A stretch of 64,000 nucleotides of DNA, from positions 1-64,000 of the forward strand of contig NZ_ANIE01000005.1 of NCBI RefSeq assembly GCF_000708045.1. The letters run 5' to 3'. A model generated the notes under the pieces. The model saw only the letters and a program-made list of their open reading frames with translations, was not told where the DNA came from and did not search any database. How positions within the stretch are numbered: position 1 is the stretch's first letter; the number at the start of each line of letters is the position of its first letter. The stretch is from Marinobacter nitratireducens (GTDB lineage Bacteria > Pseudomonadota > Gammaproteobacteria > Pseudomonadales > Oleiphilaceae). This document shows, one piece after another, positions 15,867-23,457 of this stretch. The position numbers and the translations under genes are program-made.

Positions 15867-16436
15867 ATGAGCGGGAAGAAGATTCTGATGATTACCGGTG
15901 ATTTCACCGAGGATTACGAAACCATGGTGCCGTTCCAGGCACTGCTCGCGGTGGGCCATACGGTGCATGCCGTGTGCCCCGACAAGAAAGCGGGCGACAC
16001 CGTGGCGACTGCCATCCACGATTTCGAAGGCGACCAGACCTACACCGAAAAACCGGGCCACCGCTTTGCACTGAATGCGGACTTTGATGGGCTGAACCCG
16101 GCCGATTACGATGCGTTGGTGGTGCCTGGAGGCCGTGCTCCCGAGTACCTTCGTCTGAACGAGGATGTGCAGGCGATGGTTCGCCATTTTTTCGAGACCA
16201 ACAAGCCGGTGGCGGCAATCTGTCATGGTGCCCAGTTGCTGGCTGCGGCTGGCGTTCTGGAAGGTCGCAAGTGTTCGGCCTATCCGGCTTGCCAGCCAGA
16301 GGTGGAGCTGGCCGGTGGAACCTTCGCCGGTATCGAGGTTGATCAGGCAGTCACTGATGCTAATCTGGTAACAGCGCCTGCGTGGCCCGCGCACCCCGCC
16401 TGGCTCGCGCAGTTCTTCACGCTGCTGGATCAGTAA
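15867..16436 (+). CDS. DJ-1/PfpI family protein
   Basis: A 189-residue DJ-1/PfpI-type protein with the flavodoxin-like fold ([15 protein letters not shown] at the start), PGG in [11 protein letters not shown] and the nucleophile elbow [10 protein letters not shown] with C119. E16-region acid (DYE) and H120 complete the expected site. Members include glyoxalase III or deglycase-type and stress-protective proteins as well as amidotransferase-like enzymes; the reaction cannot be set. An AAGGAG site lies 8 bases before the ATG and a textbook terminator follows the stop, so it appears to be a single-gene unit. Confidence 0.9.
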   Translation: MSGKKILMITGDFTEDYETMVPFQALLAVGHTVHAVCPDKKAGDTVATAIHDFEGDQTYTEKPGHRFALNADFDGLNPADYDALVVPGGRAPEYLRLNEDVQAMVRHFFETNKPVAAICHGAQLLAAAGVLEGRKCSAYPACQPEVELAGGTFAGIEVDQAVTDANLVTAPAWPAHPAWLAQFFTLLDQ

Positions 16437-16443
16437 CGCCGCA

Positions 16444-16468
16444 GGGGCCGGTTCGCTGGCCCCCTTTT
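16444..16468 (+). terminator. Rho-independent terminator after the DJ-1/PfpI gene
   Basis: GGGGCCGG and CTGGCCCC form an 8-bp stem closed by a stable TTCG loop, followed by TTTT. It begins 8 bases after the stop codon at 16436. Confidence 0.85.
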
Positions 16469-16487
16469 CGTTGTCAGGGAGGTCATC

Positions 16488-16868
16488 ATGTGCAAGCTCT
16501 TCATTAACGCGGATCCGGAGCTCTGGGTCAGCCGGACCCACTCCCTGCGTATTGATGGCATGGTGACCAGTGTGCGGATGGAAAACGCCTTCTGGCAGGT
16601 GCTGGCAGAACTGGCCGAGCGGGATGATATGAACCTGCCGCAGATGATCACCCGCCTTTACCACGAGTCCATTGATGCCGGGCATGACCTCGGCAACTTC
16701 ACATCCTTCCTTCGAGTGTGCGCGCTTCGCTATCTGGAACTGCAACTGAGTGGCGATGTGCCCAGGGATACCCGGGTACCGATTGCCTCACTGGATGCCG
16801 ACCGCATTCTAGCCAGTAATCCCAGTGAGTCCGCCATGCCCGATGTGGTGACAGAATCAAAGCACTGA
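16488..16868 (+). CDS. Ribbon-helix-helix domain protein
   Basis: A 126-residue protein of the RHH_4 type. After a short lead (MCKLFINADPELW) comes the family pattern TRSLRI-like strand (THSLRIDGMVTSVRME), a helix (AFWQVLAELAERDDM) and a second helix (LPQMITRLYHES), then a conserved tail (NFTSFLRVCALRYLEL). Such proteins are probably DNA-binding dimers; targets are unknown. An AGGGAGG ribosome site precedes the ATG. It lies between the DJ-1/PfpI terminator and ovoA, and cotranscription with ovoA is unlikely given the 137-base gap. Confidence 0.85.
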   Translation: MCKLFINADPELWVSRTHSLRIDGMVTSVRMENAFWQVLAELAERDDMNLPQMITRLYHESIDAGHDLGNFTSFLRVCALRYLELQLSGDVPRDTRVPIASLDADRILASNPSESAMPDVVTESKH

Positions 16869-17005
16869 CGTCAACGTAACCGGATCCGGTCTGTAACAAT
16901 TCTGATGCAAGGATGGTCAATCTGTTTTTAGTGGAGGGGAGTTGAACCAACTCTCGGGCTAAAGACGTAATAGATCAGACCACACAGCAAAGGACGTGTT
17001 CAAAA

Positions 17006-19159
17006 ATGATAACCCCAACAACGGAAATGAAGTCCCTGGCCAGAACTCCGGGTCTTGGAGTCGGCCTTCTCAGAACGCCAGACCTGAAAACCGGAACCGA
17101 AGAGGACAAGCGCGACGAAATCGCGTTGTATTTTACAAACACGTTCGATATTTACACCGGGCTGTTCGACTGCCTGGCCGATGATGCCGGCTACTTCCAG
17201 AAGTCGATCCCGCTGAGGCACCCGCTGATTTTCTACCTTGGGCACACCGCAACGTTCTTCATCAACAAACTGGTGCTCGCCAAACTCCTGCCCGAGCGAA
17301 TTGACCCGCGCATGGAGTCGATTTTTGCAGTTGGTGTGGATGAGATGAGTTGGGATGATCTGGACGAGGATCATTACGACTGGCCGACCGTCTCTGAAGT
17401 GCTGGATTACCGGGCCAAGGTTCGCGCCACGGTGCTGCATCTTATAGAGACACTCCCCCTGACCTTGCCGATCAACTGGGCAAGCCCCTGGTGGCCGATT
17501 GTGATGGGCGTCGAGCATGAGCGTATTCACCTTGAGACGTCGTCGGTTCTGATTCGACAACATGAGTTGGAGCGGGTGCGCCCTCAGCCAGAGTGGGAGC
17601 CGATTCGTGAGACTGGTGAAGCGCCGGAAAATGAACTGATCACCGTGCCGGCTGGCACAGTGTCGATCGGCAAGCCCTACGACGATGCCTACTACGGCTG
17701 GGATAACGAGTACGGTGAACACGAAGCCCAGGTCGATGAGTTCAGGGCAAGCCAGTATCTGGTCAGTAACCAGGAATTCCTCGGGTTTGTCGAGGCCGGC
17801 GGCTACCAGGAGGACCGATTCTGGAGTGAGGAGGGGTGTGCCTGGCGGCGATTCGCCAAGGCACGGCACCCGACCTTCTGGCGTTGGCAGAATGGATGGC
17901 AGCTGCGCCTTATGACCGAAGAAGTCGAGATGCCCTGGGACTGGCCGGTGGAAGTGAACTATCACGAAGCCAAAGCCTTCTGCGAGTGGAAGGGGGAGCA
18001 AACGGGCCAGCACATCCGCCTGCCCACGGAGGACGAGTGGTACCGGCTGTGTTCCGAGGCCGGCATTGACGAGGTAGGCGACGAACAAGCCGACGCCAAT
18101 CTGCACCTGGATCATGGCGCCTCTTCGTGCCCGGTGACCCGCTTCCGCCACGGCGAGTGGTTTGATGTGGTTGGCAATGTCTGGCAGTGGACAGAAACAC
18201 CCACCTATCCGTTCGACAACTTCAAGGTACACCCACTCTACGACGACTTCACAACGCCGACGTTCGATGGGCAACACAACCTGATCAAAGGTGGCTCGTG
18301 GATTTCCTGTGGCAACGAGGCCCGATTATCGGCTCGCTACGCCTTCCGACGGCATTTCTTCCAGCACGCTGGTTTCCGCTACATCGCCGCTGAGAGCGAG
18401 GCCGTACAACCAAACGCCTACTATGAAAGCGACCGGCTGCTGACTGAGTACGCGGAGTTCCACTTCGGTGATACCTGGTTTGGTGTGGACAACTTCCCGA
18501 AAGCCCTGGCGGATCTTGCTCTGGGTGCCATGAAGGGCAAGTCATTCGGAAAAGCACTTGATCTGGGCTGCGCCTGTGGCCGTTCCAGCTTTGAGTTGGC
18601 AAGAGCGTTCAACGAAGTGGAAGGTGTCGACTTCTCCGCCAACTTCATCCGTTTGGGTGTTGAAATGGCCGAGCAGGGTTCCATCCGATATGCGCTGGCA
18701 GAGGAAGGCGAGCTGGTGAGTTACCACACTCGCACCCTCAAAGAGCTCGGCCTTGAGGCATGTTCAGAAAGAGTCAGCTTCCACCAGGGCGACGCCTGCA
18801 ACCTGAAACCGCATTTCTCCGGCTACGACCTTGTTCTGGCGGCGAACCTGATAGACCGTCTCTACCGGCCAAGGCGCTTCCTGGACAGTATTCACGAGCG
18901 AATTAATGACGGTGGCTTATTGGTCATTGCTTCGCCGTACACCTGGCTGGAGGAACACACGCCGAAAGAGGAGTGGATTGGTGGTTTCAAGAAAGACGGT
19001 GAGAATCACACCACTCTGGATGGCCTGAAAGAACACCTTTCACGGCATTTCCGGTTAGTCAGTGAGCCGAGAAAGGTGCCTTTCGTGATCCGCGAAACCC
19101 AGCATAAATTCCAACACACGCTGTCGGAAGTGACGGTCTGGGAACGGTTGCCTCGCTGA
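17006..19159 (+). CDS. ovoA: Ovothiol synthase OvoA (5-histidylcysteine sulfoxide synthase / methyltransferase)
   Basis: A 717-residue three-part enzyme. The N-terminal DinB-like domain carries the iron motif HERIHLE (H171, H175, E177; HxxxHxE). The middle formylglycine-generating-enzyme-like domain (GTVSIGKPYDDAYYGWDNE, later GNVWQWTETP and GGSWISCGNEARLSARYAF) joins cysteine and histidine oxidatively. The C-terminal Rossmann methyltransferase (LDLGCACGRSSFELARAF from about residue 517) methylates the imidazole. Together with a separate C-S lyase, not seen here, this gives ovothiol A, a thiol antioxidant. All three domains are intact. The start at 17006 has an AAAGGA about 13 bases upstream; M8 is an alternative. 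A hairpin terminator follows. Confidence 0.95.
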   Translation: MITPTTEMKSLARTPGLGVGLLRTPDLKTGTEEDKRDEIALYFTNTFDIYTGLFDCLADDAGYFQKSIPLRHPLIFYLGHTATFFINKLVLAKLLPERIDPRMESIFAVGVDEMSWDDLDEDHYDWPTVSEVLDYRAKVRATVLHLIETLPLTLPINWASPWWPIVMGVEHERIHLETSSVLIRQHELERVRPQPEWEPIRETGEAPENELITVPAGTVSIGKPYDDAYYGWDNEYGEHEAQVDEFRASQYLVSNQEFLGFVEAGGYQEDRFWSEEGCAWRRFAKARHPTFWRWQNGWQLRLMTEEVEMPWDWPVEVNYHEAKAFCEWKGEQTGQHIRLPTEDEWYRLCSEAGIDEVGDEQADANLHLDHGASSCPVTRFRHGEWFDVVGNVWQWTETPTYPFDNFKVHPLYDDFTTPTFDGQHNLIKGGSWISCGNEARLSARYAFRRHFFQHAGFRYIAAESEAVQPNAYYESDRLLTEYAEFHFGDTWFGVDNFPKALADLALGAMKGKSFGKALDLGCACGRSSFELARAFNEVEGVDFSANFIRLGVEMAEQGSIRYALAEEGELVSYHTRTLKELGLEACSERVSFHQGDACNLKPHFSGYDLVLAANLIDRLYRPRRFLDSIHERINDGGLLVIASPYTWLEEHTPKEEWIGGFKKDGENHTTLDGLKEHLSRHFRLVSEPRKVPFVIRETQHKFQHTLSEVTVWERLPR

Positions 19160-19190
19160 CAAGCGGGCATCATGGAGGAGCGCTTTAGAA

Positions 19191-19222
19191 AAAGGGGGGC
19201 AGATATCGTCTCTGTCCCCTTT
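19191..19222 (+). terminator. Hairpin terminator after ovoA
   Basis: AAAGGGG and CAGA on the left (19191-19204) pair with TCTG and CCCCTTT (19211-19222) with a small bulge. The stem ends in TTT and lies 32 bases past the ovoA stop. Confidence 0.65.
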
Positions 19223-19289
19223 AGCTCTTACGGCTTTGGAATACCCGCCCTTATGATGATGGAATAGACACCATCCCGCGGGGCTCAGA

Positions 19290-20183
19290 ATGATTGCGAA
19301 AACAATAAAGGCCAGTGTTCACCCGATCTCAGTGCGCGCTCGCGCTCGATTTGCTACACCCAAAGGCAGCATTCCAGAAGTGCGGCAGCCGGATTTCGAT
19401 CTGGCCGGTGACGTGCCCAAGTACTGGTGGGACAACGATCCCGCCAAAACACTTCTGCTGGCGGCACTGTCGGCCAGTTTTCCCCCCGGTGAGCGATTTT
19501 TTATCGATTCGGTGCGCCACTACCAGAAGCAGATCACGGATCCTGAGCTGAAGGCGGCCGTTCGTGGCTTTATTGGCCAGGAGGCGCATCATTCGAGGGA
19601 GCATGAAGCGCTTAATGGCTATCTGCAGGATCGGGGTATCAATGTCGATCGACTGGAAGGAGAGATTCAGGCTTTCATGAACTGGCTGCGCAAGCACCTC
19701 AGCCCCGAGCGCCAGCTGGCCCATACGGTGGCTGTGGAGCATTTCACTGCCTTGATGGCCGAGGAATTTCTCCTCAAATATGATGCCCTGGAGGAAATGG
19801 ACCCGCGCATGGCCCCCATCTGGGCCTGGCATGCGATTGAGGAGTCTGAACACAAGGCCGTGGCGTTCGATGTTTACAAGACCGTTGGCGGCAGCGAGTT
19901 TGTTCGGCTGACCGAAATGATGGCAGTGAGCGTGTTTTTCCCGCTCTTCGCCGGGATTCATCTGGTTCAATTGATGAAAGAAGACGGCCAGCTGTTCAAT
20001 CTTAAATCCTGGGCCGATGGTCTCAATTACATGTGGGGCAAGCCCGGAGTGTTCCGCAAGCTCTTGCCGTTCTACTTCAAGTACTATCGCCCGGATTTCC
20101 ACCCCTGGAATCACGATGCCCGAGATCTGGTGGAGAAGGCCAAGCGCAAATGGTTGGCACCGGTGATGAAAAAGGCCTCGTGA
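19290..20183 (+). CDS. Predicted metal-dependent hydrolase (PF10118 / COG3687), copy 1
   Basis: A 297-residue helical protein of the COG3687 family, whose helices carry ferritin-like acidic and His clusters: ERFFIDSVRHY, GQEAHHSREHEAL, EHFTALMAEEFL and IEESEHKAVAFDVY. These look like a two-metal (diiron or dimanganese) site in a four-helix bundle. Biochemistry is poorly established; members often sit with lipid, alkane or steroid-type oxidation genes. There is no signal peptide, though a hydrophobic helix near residues 210-230 may touch the membrane. It precedes an AraC regulator and a hydrolase/amine-oxidase pair. A paralogue is at 54942-55880. Confidence 0.85.
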   Translation: MIAKTIKASVHPISVRARARFATPKGSIPEVRQPDFDLAGDVPKYWWDNDPAKTLLLAALSASFPPGERFFIDSVRHYQKQITDPELKAAVRGFIGQEAHHSREHEALNGYLQDRGINVDRLEGEIQAFMNWLRKHLSPERQLAHTVAVEHFTALMAEEFLLKYDALEEMDPRMAPIWAWHAIEESEHKAVAFDVYKTVGGSEFVRLTEMMAVSVFFPLFAGIHLVQLMKEDGQLFNLKSWADGLNYMWGKPGVFRKLLPFYFKYYRPDFHPWNHDARDLVEKAKRKWLAPVMKKAS

Positions 20184-20251
20184 CAGGTCCCCAGCTCGAA
20201 TTTCCAGCGGGATAACAGGCTGAAGCGTCATAGCCATGGGAGGTCACTGGT

Positions 20252-20992
20252 TTGAAGCGAAAAAACTGGGAAGGCGACATTGTGTTTTCCCACAGCACGG
20301 CCATATTCAGAGGCCATGTCGGTGATAACAAATTGCACAGTCACTGGGCATCTCAGCTCACTATCTCGCTGGATGACGAGCTGGCCTTTGAAACCTCGTC
20401 AGGGGCGCAGAGCGCGAAAGCGGTCTATTTCCCGTCCAACACTCCGCATCGATTGGAATCAGGGTTCGTCTGTTCCATTTATTTTGATCCTTTGGCGGAC
20501 TCCTTCTGTAGAGCTTTGAACAAGAGTGCAGCTGATGGCTGGACCGCTATATCCCTGAATGACCTTCCGCGGGCCCTGGCTCAAATCGACGCCTCAACGG
20601 ACCTCAGGGCTTTGCTGAATTCAGAATTACTCAGTTTGCCCGATATGGTTTCCCCTGATCCCCGGTTGGAGGCTGTCATTCGAGAGATCAAGGCCAGGCT
20701 TGCTGAGGGTGACGATATTGACCGGGACTCCCTCGCAGACATCGCTCACTTGTCCCCAACACGTTTCTCTCACTGGTTCGTTGAACGCACGGGCGTGCCA
20801 CTGAGGAGCTATAGAAAGTGGCTCAAGCTCAGAGTTGCTGTCGACGCTGTGCTCGAGGGCAGGAACCCGATGGAAGCCGCAACTTTGGCTGGTTTTAGTG
20901 ACCTGGCACACATGAGCCGGGTTTTCTCCGAGTCCTTTGGCTTTACCTACATGGACGCTATGAGAGCTTGGGAACGGTCAAACAAACTCTAG
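20252..20992 (+). CDS. AraC-family transcriptional regulator
   Basis: A 246-residue regulator. The start is a TTG 8 bases after GGGAGG. The N-terminal cupin-like half has an HSHW segment near residue 30 and probably binds a small ligand; the C-terminal half has two helix-turn-helix units (SLADIAHLSPTRFSHWFVER and ATLAGFSDLAHMSRVFSESF), the AraC/XylS pattern. It lies between a diiron-type hydrolase and an alpha/beta hydrolase on the same strand and is a good candidate activator of the hydrolase/amine-oxidase/ferredoxin-reductase genes downstream. No operator was identified. Confidence 0.9.
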   Translation: MKRKNWEGDIVFSHSTAIFRGHVGDNKLHSHWASQLTISLDDELAFETSSGAQSAKAVYFPSNTPHRLESGFVCSIYFDPLADSFCRALNKSAADGWTAISLNDLPRALAQIDASTDLRALLNSELLSLPDMVSPDPRLEAVIREIKARLAEGDDIDRDSLADIAHLSPTRFSHWFVERTGVPLRSYRKWLKLRVAVDAVLEGRNPMEAATLAGFSDLAHMSRVFSESFGFTYMDAMRAWERSNKL

Positions 20993-21087
20993 CTCTTTCG
21001 TTCAATACGATGCAGACACCAGCGGATAGACTGCAATCTTCTTTATTCATTCGAATGCCCCAAACAGAATGATAATGGGAGCAGTGC

Positions 21088-22038
21088 ATGAACATCAGGA
21101 AGGGCCGCGTTGAATCCGAAGGCCACCACATAGCCTATCTGGCCGTCAATGAGCACCTTGTTTGTGATGAGAGGCCCGCCATCGTATTCATCCATGGCGT
21201 ACTGGCGTCGGTCAATTTCTGGCGTGAGTGTGTGCCGCCTGCCTTCAAGAAAGACAGGGCCTGGTATTCCCTGAGCTTACCCGCTCATCATCCCTCGACC
21301 GTGCCGACGGACTTTGCTCCCGAACACGTCAATGAACAATGGTTCTACGACGTGATGTATGGCGCGCTCAAAGATTTGCTGGGTGATCGCAAAGCCATCA
21401 TTGTCGGGCACTCGACCGGCGGTTTCAGCGCACTCAATCTTGCCATTCACCAAGCGCCCAACGTGGTCGGCATCGTCAGTATTGCCGGTTTCCACAGTGG
21501 AAACTGGGGCGGAGTCGAAGGCCTGCTGGTGAAACTGGCAGGACTCGGCAGGTGGGCTGAGGGCCTGTTTGCCTCCAATATAAGGCTCGCCAGTAAAAGT
21601 CCATTCATTCAGCGTGTATTCGCAAGTCTCCTGGCGAATAACCACCGCGCCTATCGGGCGAACCCGATCAGCCGGCGCATGCTAGAGACCATCAGGCCCG
21701 ATGTCCGTGCACAGAATCCGGCGGCCTTGTTTCCTTTGTTCAATGGTATCAGTCGTCTGGAGATCGCGGAGCAGCTCTGCCACATCAACGTACCCTGTTA
21801 TCTGTTCGCCGGCACACATGATCCGGTCGTGCCTGCCAGGCAGTCTCTGCTATTGGCGGGCAACATTGAGCGGGCCAAGACCGTAGTTTTCCGTAACGTG
21901 GGCCATATGCCCTTTATGGAGGACACCGAGGCTTACACGGCAGCCTTGGAGCAGGCATTGGATAACATCGAAGCGCAGTATCCCATTCCTCAACACGGCC
22001 GCCAGGGAACCTTGCTAGAAAGGAGCGCCTCGCCATGA
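21088..22038 (+). CDS. Alpha/beta hydrolase
   Basis: A 316-residue alpha/beta-hydrolase-fold enzyme with the oxyanion segment FIHGVLASVNFW, nucleophile elbow VGHSTGG (Ser), an acid in AGTHDPVVPARQ and the catalytic His in NVGHMPFMED. It is cytoplasmic. Its last codons overlap the ATG of the flavin amine oxidase (ATGA at 22035-22038), so the two products are coupled and likely work on the same compound, for example an ester or amide whose amine is then oxidised. Exact substrate is unknown. Confidence 0.85.
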   Translation: MNIRKGRVESEGHHIAYLAVNEHLVCDERPAIVFIHGVLASVNFWRECVPPAFKKDRAWYSLSLPAHHPSTVPTDFAPEHVNEQWFYDVMYGALKDLLGDRKAIIVGHSTGGFSALNLAIHQAPNVVGIVSIAGFHSGNWGGVEGLLVKLAGLGRWAEGLFASNIRLASKSPFIQRVFASLLANNHRAYRANPISRRMLETIRPDVRAQNPAALFPLFNGISRLEIAEQLCHINVPCYLFAGTHDPVVPARQSLLLAGNIERAKTVVFRNVGHMPFMEDTEAYTAALEQALDNIEAQYPIPQHGRQGTLLERSASP

Positions 22039-23405
22039 ATTCAAACAAGGTGATTGTCATCGGTGCTGGCTTTTCCGGGCTCGCAGCCGCGGAAAAGCTC
22101 AACGCGGCAGGCATGCAGGTAACCGTGCTGGAGGCGCGAGACCGCGTCGGTGGCCGTGCCCGTACCGAGCAACAGGCGGATAGTATCTGGCTGGATTACG
22201 GCGGCCAGTGGTTGGGGCCGGGACAGAATGAGATGTACGCCCTGGCGAAGCGCCTGGGGCACAGTACCTGGCCCATGTACGTGGCCGGTAAGAACCGCAC
22301 TTTGTTTTCCGGTCGGCTTGGTGCCTACCGCGGTAGTATTCCCTTCAACCTGCCGCTGCCAGCCCTGCGCAGCCTGGCCTACGCCTTTGTGCGCCTGTCA
22401 TGGCTGATACGCCGCATCAACAAGGAAAGCCCATGGCTGTCCCCTCGAGCTGAGGAACTGGACAGCCAGACGATGGGCGACTGGATGCGTGAGCATGTGC
22501 GTCATCCGGATGCATTCAGCTTGCTCAGTATCTCGGTTAAAAGTGTGTTTGCAGCCGATCCCGACGATATCAGCCTGTTGCATGCACTGTTTTATTTTCG
22601 CAGCGGCGGCGGGTTCTTCTCCCTGGTGGAGTCCGAAGGTGGTGCTCAGCAGGACCGGTTGGAGCGGGGCGTTCAGCCACTGGCCGAATCCTACGCAAAG
22701 CTGCTGGAGGAGCGAGGCGTAAACATTCTCCTGAACCACCCCGTAAGCAAGATTGAGCAGCAGACCGATGCCGTCAAGGTGTTCATGAGTGCGGCTGAAT
22801 GGGAATGTGGCTCCGTGATTTGTGCAGCTCCACCTGCGTTGGCGAGTGAAATAGAGTTCGAACCGCCACTCGCCGATAAAAAGCAGAGCCTGTTGAGTAA
22901 TCTGCAGCCTGGCTGCGCGATCAAATGCTTCGCTGTGTACCCAACGCCTTTCTGGCGCGAGCGGGGCTGGTCGGGATCAGCGGTATCTGATGAGCCGCCC
23001 GTGCATGTCTGTTTTGATGTTACCCCGCCGGATGAAAATCGTGGAATTCTCATGGGTTTTATCGAAGGCCGGGACGGGGTCGCATACAGCGAACGGTCCC
23101 CAGAAAAGCGGAAGGCGGAATTCTTGCGTGCACTGGAATCCTGGTTCGGTGCAGAAGCTGCCCGCCCCATCGCCTATTACGACCACAGCTGGCGACAGGA
23201 CGAATGGGCACGCGGCTGTTATGCCGGTGTTGCCGCGCCTGGCCACTGGACCTCTGTCGGGCATGCTATACGTGAGCCCAGCGGGCGGATTTTCTGGGCC
23301 GGCACGGAAACGTCGACCGAATGGAACGGGTACTTCGAGGGTGCTGTGCGTGCAGGCATACGAGCGGCGGAGGAAGTGATTGAGGGCTTGATCCCGGCCG
23401 GCTGA
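22035..23405 (+). CDS. Flavin amine oxidase family protein
   Basis: A 456-residue FAD enzyme of the monoamine-oxidase/putrescine-oxidase superfamily. It begins with the dinucleotide motif VIVIGAGFSGLAAAEKL and the second FAD contact LEARDRVGGRARTE, and ends with the FAD C-terminal motif FWAGTETSTEWNGYFEGAVRAG. No signal peptide is present. Translation is coupled to the upstream hydrolase by a 4-base overlap. Substrates may be amines, amino acids or cyclic compounds; the class also contains desaturase-like enzymes, so amine oxidation is not proven. Confidence 0.87.
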   Translation: MNSNKVIVIGAGFSGLAAAEKLNAAGMQVTVLEARDRVGGRARTEQQADSIWLDYGGQWLGPGQNEMYALAKRLGHSTWPMYVAGKNRTLFSGRLGAYRGSIPFNLPLPALRSLAYAFVRLSWLIRRINKESPWLSPRAEELDSQTMGDWMREHVRHPDAFSLLSISVKSVFAADPDDISLLHALFYFRSGGGFFSLVESEGGAQQDRLERGVQPLAESYAKLLEERGVNILLNHPVSKIEQQTDAVKVFMSAAEWECGSVICAAPPALASEIEFEPPLADKKQSLLSNLQPGCAIKCFAVYPTPFWRERGWSGSAVSDEPPVHVCFDVTPPDENRGILMGFIEGRDGVAYSERSPEKRKAEFLRALESWFGAEAARPIAYYDHSWRQDEWARGCYAGVAAPGHWTSVGHAIREPSGRIFWAGTETSTEWNGYFEGAVRAGIRAAEEVIEGLIPAG

Positions 23406-23457
23406 TGAGGCGGCTTTTGGCTAGAAAGACGAACTTACTGCGTGCGTGGTAGATGTG

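Noticed and set aside
15603-16745. 380-codon minus-strand frame across the HAD, DJ-1 and RHH genes
   Set aside because: It spans three well-supported plus-strand genes and two terminators, so it is a shadow.
17000-18277. Long minus-strand frame opposite ovoA
   Set aside because: Antisense frames are expected in GC-rich DNA; ovoA is certain and the antisense protein has no domain pattern.
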